From positions 1 to 5,062 of the forward strand of contig JAKDNE010000252.1 of assembly GCA_030451965.1 (NCBI GenBank): DNA of 5,062 nucleotides, read 5' to 3'. Source of the stretch: Brachybacterium sp. (GTDB lineage: Bacteria > Actinomycetota > Actinomycetes > Actinomycetales > Dermabacteraceae). The notes under the pieces are model-generated. The model did no database searches. It was not told the DNA's origin and was given only the letters and a program-made list of their open reading frames with translations. Of this stretch, positions 1 to 3,425 are shown piece after piece. A program made the translations under genes and the position numbers. The first letter of the stretch is position 1. Every line of letters starts with the position of its first letter.

Positions 1-657
1 CAGGCCGCCCCGGTCGTGGACGGGGTCACCCTCGCCTCCGTGCACGCCGCCAAGGGCCTGGAGTGGCCGGTGGTGTTCGTGGTCGGCGCCAGCGACGGCC
101 TGCTCCCGATCTCGATGGCCAAGACACCAGCCGAGGTCGAGGAGGAGCGGCGCCTGTTCTATGTCGCCCTCACCCGTGCCCGCGACCTGCTCACCGTGAG
201 CTGGTCCGCCGCCCGCACCCCCGGCGCCCGCGGCTCGCGCAAGGCGTCCCGCTTCCTCGACGGGGTCCTCGCCCATCCCGAGGCCCCGAAGACCTCCCCG
301 GGCGCCGGGCAGCGCCGCACTGGCCGCCGCTCGGCGACGGTGTACGCGGAGTGCCGGGTGTGCGGGCAGGGGCTGGTCGCGCCGCAGGAGCAGCGGCTGG
401 GCCGGCACGCGGGATGCCCGTCGACCGCCGGGGAGGGGCTGCACGCCACGCTGCGCACCTGGCGACGCGAACAGGCACGGCTGCGCGGCACCCCGCCCTA
501 TGCGATCCTCACCGACGCCGCGCTGGACGCGGTCGCCGAACGCTCTCCGCGCAGCGAGCAGGAGCTGCTCGAGGTCCCGGGCATCGGCCCCGGCAAGGTC
601 GCGAGCTTCGGCACGGACCTGCTCGAGCTGCTCGCCGCAGGTGCCGAAAAACCCTGA
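1..657 (+). CDS. uvrD2: ATP-dependent DNA helicase UvrD2, C-terminal part (5' end outside window)
   Basis: The reading frame is open from base 1 and ends at TGA 655-657, leaving 218 codons of a superfamily 1A (UvrD/PcrA/Rep) helicase, which unwinds DNA 3'-to-5' with ATP during repair. Counting from the first codon, motif V is at residues 10-22 (TLASVHAAKGLEW) and motif VI at 47-60 (EEERRLFYVALTRA, with the arginine finger). A basic linker follows, then a small Cys/His cluster (C118, C121, H136, C139) and an HRDC fold at about 145-213 containing VPGIGPGKV. Helicase plus Cys cluster plus HRDC is the architecture of actinobacterial UvrD2 rather than UvrD1/PcrA, and uvrD2 next to whiB7 is a known arrangement. 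The GTG at 16 is internal, not the start. I see no clear terminator between this stop and the whiB7 promoter. Confidence 0.93.
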   Translation, partial: QAAPVVDGVTLASVHAAKGLEWPVVFVVGASDGLLPISMAKTPAEVEEERRLFYVALTRARDLLTVSWSAARTPGARGSRKASRFLDGVLAHPEAPKTSPGAGQRRTGRRSATVYAECRVCGQGLVAPQEQRLGRHAGCPSTAGEGLHATLRTWRREQARLRGTPPYAILTDAALDAVAERSPRSEQELLEVPGIGPGKVASFGTDLLELLAAGAEKP

Positions 658-668
658 AACCGCAGGTC

Positions 669-706
669 AAAAAATAGTTTTGCGTACTGCTGAACGGGTG
701 TAGAGT
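669..706 (+). promoter_or_regulatory. Probable whiB7 promoter with AT-rich WhiB7 autoregulation site
   Basis: In very GC-rich surroundings there is an AT block, AAAAAATAGTTTT at 669-681. Just downstream are a -35 candidate (TTTTGC 678-683 with a 17-nt spacer, or TTGCGT 680-685 with a short 15-nt spacer) and a -10, TAGAGT, at 701-706. This predicts transcript starts near 712-717. In characterised WhiB7 promoters the protein sits on sigma-A and its AT-hook grips an AT-rich stretch immediately upstream of the -35, which is the geometry here. The assignment to positive autoregulation is inference from that family knowledge. Confidence 0.68.
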
Positions 707-777
707 TTCACTCGTCAATCGTCCACAGACGTGGTCCGGGACACCGGGACGCGCGCATACGAAAGGGGGTGGCCTCA

Positions 778-885
778 GTGATCGATATCTGGAATCTCGC
801 AGGAGCAGGCCTGCGCCCCCTCGGCGCGCCCTCCCTTCTGCCGCGCGAACGGGGCAATGCCCCCGCGGTGCTCAGCCTGAGCTGA
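778..885 (+). CDS. Upstream ORF (leader peptide, 35 aa) of whiB7
   Basis: GTG at 778 opens a 35-codon frame ending at TGA 883-885. It has a good Shine-Dalgarno, AGGGGG at 764-769, spaced 8 nt from the start, which is better than the site in front of whiB7 itself. The peptide begins VIDIWNLAGAGLRPL and ends AVLSLS, with no signal peptide, metal site or domain that I recognise, so it probably acts through the act of being translated. Its stop lies 42 nt before the terminator-like hairpin and directly abuts the 5' strand of a long-range helix starting at 886, so a ribosome at the stop codon would mask that strand. ATG starts dominate nearby genes; the GTG start here may lower initiation. That this is a sensor is inference; the frame and its RBS are seen directly. 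Confidence 0.62.
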   Translation: MIDIWNLAGAGLRPLGAPSLLPRERGNAPAVLSLS

Positions 886-973
886 CGAGGTCCTCCCTCG
901 CTTCGGGTGCGGCACCGCCGCCGCGCCCCCGTCCCTCGGGCGGGTCCTTCCTGACGGACTTCGAAGCAGCGAG
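886..973 (+). other. Mutually exclusive long-range RNA helices around the attenuator
   Basis: Two helices bracket the terminator-like hairpin and cannot coexist. Helix A pairs CGAGGTCC (886-893) with GGACTTCG (956-963), 8 bp including one G-U. Helix B pairs CTCGCTTCG (897-905) with 962-973 (CGAAGC, a 3-nt bulge, GAG), 9 bp, and buries the GCGAG just ahead of the whiB7 ATG. A short hairpin, CGAGG/CCTCG (886-890/896-900), competes with both. Helix B would hide the ribosome binding region and helix A would leave it free, so control could act on translation as well as termination. Found by eye. Confidence 0.42.
928..944 (+). terminator. Attenuator hairpin in the whiB7 leader
   Basis: CCCGTCC (928-934) pairs with GGGCGGG (938-944) around a CTC loop: 7 bp, six of them G-C and one T-G. 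It is followed by TCCTTCCT (945-952), a poor but pyrimidine-rich tail as is common for actinobacterial intrinsic terminators. Its 5' arm can alternatively pair with ACGGGG (849-854) inside the upstream ORF through CCCCGT (927-932), which would be an antiterminator. It stands 32 nt before the whiB7 start, so termination here would silence whiB7. Confidence 0.55.
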
Positions 974-976
974 ACG

Positions 977-1270
977 ATGACTTTTCTTCTGACAACTTTC
1001 CTGAACCCTGCGGACACCTCCGCGACCATGCTCCCGTGCCATGACACGGACGCCGCCGACCTCTTCTTCTCCGAGCGCCCCGCAGACCTCGAGCGGGCCA
1101 AGACCCTGTGCGCGGGCTGCCCACTCATCGAGGAATGCCGTCAGGGAGCCCTTGACCGGGCCGAGCCCTGGGGCGTGTGGGGCGGCGCGATCTTCGAGAC
1201 CGGTCGCATCATCGCGGTCAAGCGCGGCCGCGGCCGGCCCCGGAAGAACCGGGAGCAGGAGGTCGCATGA
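977..1270 (+). CDS. whiB7: WhiB7-type Fe-S transcriptional activator (antibiotic resistance regulator)
   Basis: The product is 97 aa, an iron-sulfur transcription factor that binds the primary sigma factor and switches on intrinsic resistance genes (efflux, ribosome protection, drug modification) when translation is inhibited. The four cluster ligands are C21, C45, C48 and C54 (C-x2-C-x5-C in the last three). AEPWGVWGG at 62-70 holds the WhiB turn and the Trp that packs on sigma. The C-terminal RGRGRPRK at 83-90 is an AT-hook, which marks WhiB7 rather than other WhiB paralogues. Length and sequence agree with mycobacterial WhiB7 from memory. ATG 977 is chosen because it gives the normal N-terminal length; its RBS is weak (GCGAG at 969-973). 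ATG 1028 would start three residues before C21 and has no RBS. The neighbour uvrD2 supports the name. Confidence 0.95.
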   Translation: MTFLLTTFLNPADTSATMLPCHDTDAADLFFSERPADLERAKTLCAGCPLIEECRQGALDRAEPWGVWGGAIFETGRIIAVKRGRGRPRKNREQEVA

Positions 1271-1297
1271 GCCGGGCCGAGCCTCGGCTCACCCGGC
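1271..1297 (+). repeat. Hairpin immediately after the whiB7 stop
   Basis: GCCGGG (1271-1276) pairs with CCCGGC (1292-1297), and inside it GAGC (1279-1282) pairs with GCTC (1287-1290) around a CTCG loop, 10 bp in all with a small interior bulge. It begins at the base after the stop codon. No T-tract follows, so it may protect the mRNA 3' end or act as a weak terminator. Confidence 0.5.
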
Positions 1298-1320
1298 ACC
1301 CCACTCCATCGAGAACGGCT

Positions 1321-1355
1321 TTCGGCGCACCCTCCCTCGTGGAAGGGATGCCGAA
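1321..1355 (+). repeat. Second hairpin in the whiB7 3' region
   Basis: TTCGGC (1321-1326) pairs with GCCGAA (1350-1355), and TCCCT (1333-1337) pairs with AGGGA (1344-1348) inside it, separated by an uneven interior loop. It lies between the post-stop hairpin and the strong terminator. No reading frame with an RBS covers it. Confidence 0.4.
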
Positions 1356-1380
1356 TGCCGTCCTCGACGTCACGAGCGAT

Positions 1381-1418
1381 GACGAAGGCCCCGGACCGCA
1401 CGGTCCGGGGCCTTCGTC
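1381..1418. terminator. Strong bidirectional terminator between whiB7 and the DUF5679 gene
   Basis: The 18 bases at 1381-1398 (GACGAAGG...GGACCG) are the exact reverse complement of 1401-1418, leaving only CA at the centre. The stem is perfect and GC-rich with AAGG/CCTT in the middle of each arm. It sits between two convergent genes (whiB7 ending at 1270, the DUF5679 gene ending at 1455), the classic place for one stem serving both strands. Flanking T-runs are poor. Confidence 0.85.
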
Positions 1419-1454
1419 GATGCTGCGCGGGGCAGCACATCGCTCAGGGGTGCT

Positions 1455-1613
1455 TCAGGCCTTGCCGAGGATCCGGTTCAGCTTGGTGCCGCACTCCGGG
1501 CACACGGCCTTGGCCATGCGACGACCGTTGGAGACGACGACGTTGCCCTCGGCCTCTCGCTTCTCACGGCACTTGACGCAGTAGAAATCTCCCGCATAGG
1601 TCTCGTCGGCCAT
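1455..1613 (-). CDS. DUF5679-type small zinc-ribbon protein
   Basis: This is a 52-aa protein starting MADETYAGDFYCVKC and ending in a basic segment, NRILGKA. Two C-x2-C knuckles (C12/C15 and C38/C41, 22 residues between the inner cysteines) form an evident zinc ribbon, and the conserved YC-VKC-R-K and VCPECGTK patterns match the actinobacterial DUF5679 family as I know it. Function is unknown; the size and basic surface would suit nucleic acid or protein binding. The start at 1613 is preferred over the upstream ATG at 1715 because GAGGAG (complement of 1619-1624) stands 5 nt before it and the family begins here; the 34-residue extension has no family resemblance. It is transcribed towards whiB7 and shares its terminator. 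Confidence 0.9.
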   Translation of the reverse strand: MADETYAGDFYCVKCREKREAEGNVVVSNGRRMAKAVCPECGTKLNRILGKA

Positions 1614-1687
1614 ATCCGCTCCTCGTTGCTTGTCGGTGATGTGCATTCCCGGATGCGCGGCACTGGCTGCGAAGCCGGGACCGATCC

Positions 1688-1718
1688 ACTGTAACGGCGC
1701 GGGAAGGCGCTGCACGAA
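1688..1718 (-). promoter_or_regulatory. Weak candidate promoter for the DUF5679 gene
   Basis: On the minus strand, TACAGT (complement of 1688-1693, preceded by GT) resembles a sigma-A -10. The best upstream partner, TTCGTG (complement of 1713-1718), is poor and 19 nt away. It would give a leader of about 70 nt containing a 6-bp hairpin at 1641-1646/1653-1658. This is the best candidate seen, not a firm call. Confidence 0.28.
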
Positions 1719-1883
1719 TCAGGAGCTGCCGATGTGGCCGGATCGGGGCGGCCCGTCGCACGCTTCGGGTACAGGGGGCTCCTTGGGAGAGCCGAGGAAG
1801 TGCGCACGACGAGCCGACATCGCAGGCCCCGAAGGCGCCATCAGGCCTCGAAGGGCCGTGGAACCCCGGGGGCTCTCAGCACC

Positions 1884-1906
1884 ACGCGCACCTTCCCCGT
1901 GTGCGT
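1884..1906. repeat. Intergenic hairpin with C-rich loop
   Basis: ACGCGCAC (1884-1891) pairs with GTGTGCGT (1899-1906), 8 bp with one G-U, around the loop CTTCCCC. It is followed by TCCTGCTAGTTATCC. It could be the end of a small plus-strand transcript or a structural element; no gene is attached to it. Confidence 0.4.
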
Positions 1907-1987
1907 CCTGCTAGTTATCCCGGGATCCCACGTGGAGGGAAACTTAGCCCGTGCGGACACGATGGGTCAAAGTTCGGTCGGGGACCG

Positions 1988-2114
1988 GCTGTGGACAACT
2001 GACCTCCTGCTGTGGACAGGCTGTCGACGAGCGTGTGCACATTGTGGAGGAAGGGACGGATCCACCGGCCACGGGGGTCTGACCGGCCACGTCACGATGC
2101 ACAGCTGTGGACGA
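1988..2114. promoter_or_regulatory. Cluster of DnaA-box-like GCTGTGGAC repeats
   Basis: GCTGTGGAC occurs three times (1988-1996, 2009-2017, 2104-2112), with a one-mismatch copy at 2020-2028 (GCTGTCGAC). TGTGGACAA at 1990-1998 is the exact complement of TTGTCCACA, the preferred DnaA box of GC-rich actinobacteria; TGTGGACAG (2011-2019) and TGTGGACGA (2106-2114) are near matches. Starts are 21, 11 and 84 bp apart, so the copies lie on nearly the same helix face. They stand upstream of the YgjP-like gene and could bind DnaA or another regulator. Confidence 0.5.
2064..2091 (+). repeat. 10-bp direct repeat ACCGGCCACG
   Basis: ACCGGCCACG is found at 2064-2073 and exactly again at 2082-2091, 18 bp apart start to start, within the TGTGGAC cluster and 60-90 bp before the YgjP-like start. 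A paired direct repeat here could be an operator for that gene; there is no other evidence. Confidence 0.45.
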
Positions 2115-2151
2115 AGATTTTTTGTCCGCGCCACGTGCAAGGCTGTGACCC

Positions 2152-2826
2152 ATGAACGATCTGGTCCTGCACGAGCACGTCACCGGCCCTCGCGGGGAGA
2201 GAGTGCTGGTGCGCCGCAGCGCCCGCCGGCGCCGCACGGTCTCGATCTCCCGACGGGAGGGCGACCTGCTGATCGCGATCCCCGCGACGTTCAGCGCCCG
2301 GCAGGAGCGGCAGTGGGTGACCAAGATGGTCGACCAGCTGGTCAGCAAGGAGGCCCGCCGGGCACCGGCACGGCGCAGCGACGACGCGCTGCTGCGGATG
2401 GCGCGAGAGGTCAGCGAGGCCCACCTCGGCGGTCGGGCACATCCCACCTCGGTGACCTGGTCCTCACGTCAGAACCAGCGCTGGGGCTCCTGCACCCCGA
2501 CCGACGGCACCATCCGGCTCTCCCACCAGCTCCAGGGCATGCCGGACTACGTGGTGCGCTCGGTGATGATGCATGAGCTCGTCCATCTGCTGGTGCCGGG
2601 CCACGGACCGGAGTTCAAGGCTCTGATGGCGAACTATCCGCTGGCGGAGAAGGCACAGGGCTTCCTCGACGGGGTCTCCTGGGCGAAGCATCTGCCGGAG
2701 CACGGCGGGGAGGTCGACGGCGGTGCAGAAGCCGGGGACGGTGCAGCCGGCGAGGCCGGCGTCGAATTCGCGGAGGGAGCCGGCGAGACGCCGGCGCCGG
2801 CTCAGTCGGTCCAGCGCGCGAGGTAG
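2152..2826 (+). CDS. YgjP/DUF45-family (M48-like) zinc metallopeptidase
   Basis: The product is 224 aa and belongs to the YgjP-like metallopeptidase family (often labelled M48 family), a soluble relative of SprT/WSS1-type proteases whose substrates are mostly unknown. The family signature WSSRQNQRWGSC is at 103-114, the zinc motif HELVH at 141-145 with E142 catalytic, and H151 in GHGPEF supplies the likely third ligand. The basic N-terminal part (VRRSARRRRTVSISR) is the usual entry to the fold. Residues 183-224 are an extra Gly/Ala/Glu-rich, probably disordered tail. There is no signal peptide or membrane segment, so it should be cytoplasmic. ATG 2152 has only a weak AAGG at 2139-2142. Its last 25 bp overlap the 3' end of the opposing NUDIX gene. 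The TGTGGAC repeats upstream may control it. Confidence 0.91.
   Translation: MNDLVLHEHVTGPRGERVLVRRSARRRRTVSISRREGDLLIAIPATFSARQERQWVTKMVDQLVSKEARRAPARRSDDALLRMAREVSEAHLGGRAHPTSVTWSSRQNQRWGSCTPTDGTIRLSHQLQGMPDYVVRSVMMHELVHLLVPGHGPEFKALMANYPLAEKAQGFLDGVSWAKHLPEHGGEVDGGAEAGDGAAGEAGVEFAEGAGETPAPAQSVQRAR
2777..2803. repeat. Hairpin at the convergent YgjP-like / NUDIX gene ends
   Basis: GAGCCGGCG (2777-2785) is the exact complement of CGCCGGCTC (2795-2803), and the inner GCCGGCG/CGCCGGC (2779-2785/2789-2795) can fold instead around an AGA loop. It lies in the last codons of the peptidase and ends at the NUDIX stop. It could slow or end transcription from both sides, although no T-tract follows on either strand. 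Confidence 0.4.
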
Positions 2827-3425
2827 AGCGCCAGTTCCTCGAGGGTTCCCGCCAGATCCGGGACCGTCCCCTCGGGCAGTGCGGAGCTCGCGCGCTCGGG
2901 ACCGGCACCTCGCAGCGGCCATGGCACCCACCGCACCTCGGCCGATTCCTCGCTCACCGTGAGCGGGAGCTCGGCGGCCGGGGCCGGGGCGCGCAGCAGA
3001 TACTGCACGTCCCAATGCTCGCAGCAGGCACCGAAGGCCGCATCGAGGGCATGCCGGTGCAGCATCGCCGGGCCGTCGCCGACCCGCTGCAGACCCTCGA
3101 TCCCGATCTCCTCGGCGACCTCCCGGCGGGCGGCCTGTTCGAAGCTCGTCTCGCCCGCTTCGAGATGGCCGCCGGGCTGCACCCAGAAGCGGCCCTTGCG
3201 GTGCCACACCAGTGCCACATGCTCCCCGGGGAGGTCGATCACGATCGCGCTCGCGGTGAGGTGTCGCGGACCGCCATCACGACGCATCGAGCGAGGGTCC
3301 CCGGCCAGCAGCTCGCCGTACTCGCGCGCGAGCGCCGGCCCCGAGACCGCCGCCCGGGCCAGTTCCAGCTCCGCGAGCGCAGCCGCCGGGGCCGAGGGGG
3401 CCGGGCCCGCAGGCTCAGCGCTCAT
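2802..3425 (-). CDS. NUDIX hydrolase
   Basis: This 207-aa protein should cleave a nucleoside diphosphate linked to another moiety, using Mg2+ or Mn2+; the exact substrate cannot be read from the sequence. The Nudix box runs from G86 to I109 (GHLEAGE...RREVAEEIGI) with metal-binding E102, E105 and E106. There are eight residues between E92 and the R101-E102 pair where the textbook box has seven, a variant also seen in actinobacterial relatives. Residues 1-55 form an Ala-rich helical lead-in. The start is the second of two adjacent ATGs (3423-3425): GAGG (complement of 3432-3435) is 6 nt before it but only 3 nt before the first. It overlaps the end of the metalloprotease gene by 11 bp, so it is probably translationally coupled to it, and meets the YgjP-like gene tail to tail. 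Confidence 0.94.
   Translation of the reverse strand: MSAEPAGPAPSAPAAALAELELARAAVSGPALAREYGELLAGDPRSMRRDGGPRHLTASAIVIDLPGEHVALVWHRKGRFWVQPGGHLEAGETSFEQAARREVAEEIGIEGLQRVGDGPAMLHRHALDAAFGACCEHWDVQYLLRAPAPAAELPLTVSEESAEVRWVPWPLRGAGPERASSALPEGTVPDLAGTLEELALYLARWTD

Larger units (their letters stand above)
712..976 (+). promoter_or_regulatory. whiB7 5' leader: candidate ribosome-mediated attenuator
   Basis: The stretch from the predicted transcript start to the whiB7 ATG is about 260 nt, long for an actinobacterial mRNA. It holds a small upstream ORF (778-885), local hairpins inside that ORF (GGGGC/GCCCC at 851-855/859-863; GCTCA/TGAGC at 870-874/878-882), a terminator-like hairpin (928-944) and several competing pairings. 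Leaders of whiB7/wblC in mycobacteria and Streptomyces carry an upstream ORF and an attenuator that is read through when ribosome-targeting antibiotics slow translation. The parts here match that plan. Pairings were found by eye, not by energy calculation. Confidence 0.62.
1614..2151. other. 538-bp divergent intergenic region, no convincing gene
   Basis: This gap separates the divergent DUF5679 and YgjP-like genes and is large for such a compact genome. The left part (1614-1880) holds the RBS and possible promoter of the DUF5679 gene plus modest hairpins such as GGCTC/GAGCC at 1777-1781/1789-1793. The right part (1884-2150) holds a hairpin, TGTGGAC repeats and a 10-bp direct repeat. Reading frames crossing it lack RBSs and recognisable products. 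I found no tRNA, rRNA or known riboswitch pattern. A small RNA cannot be excluded. Confidence 0.6.

Noticed and set aside
982..990. TTTTCTTCT as the T-tract of a terminator formed by helix B
   Set aside because: It begins 8 nt after the helix and inside the whiB7 reading frame; the hairpin at 928-944 with its pyrimidine tail is a better terminator candidate.
1614..1715. 34-residue N-terminal extension of the DUF5679 protein
   Set aside because: The GAGGAG at 1619-1624 (complement) fits the start at 1613, and the known family begins at that Met.
1630..1914. Plus-strand 94-codon frame in the divergent intergenic region
   Set aside because: It covers the likely promoter of the DUF5679 gene, has no convincing RBS and matches nothing I recognise.
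1988..2150. Chromosomal origin of replication
   Set aside because: DnaA-box-like words are few, there is no substantial AT-rich unwinding region (only a short T-run near 2118-2123), and dnaA, dnaN or rnpA are not adjacent.
2464..3207. Long minus-strand reading frame of 247 codons across the YgjP-like and NUDIX genes
   Set aside because: It is a GC-rich shadow frame of low complexity (Arg/Ala/Gly/Pro) overlapping two well-supported genes, with no RBS.
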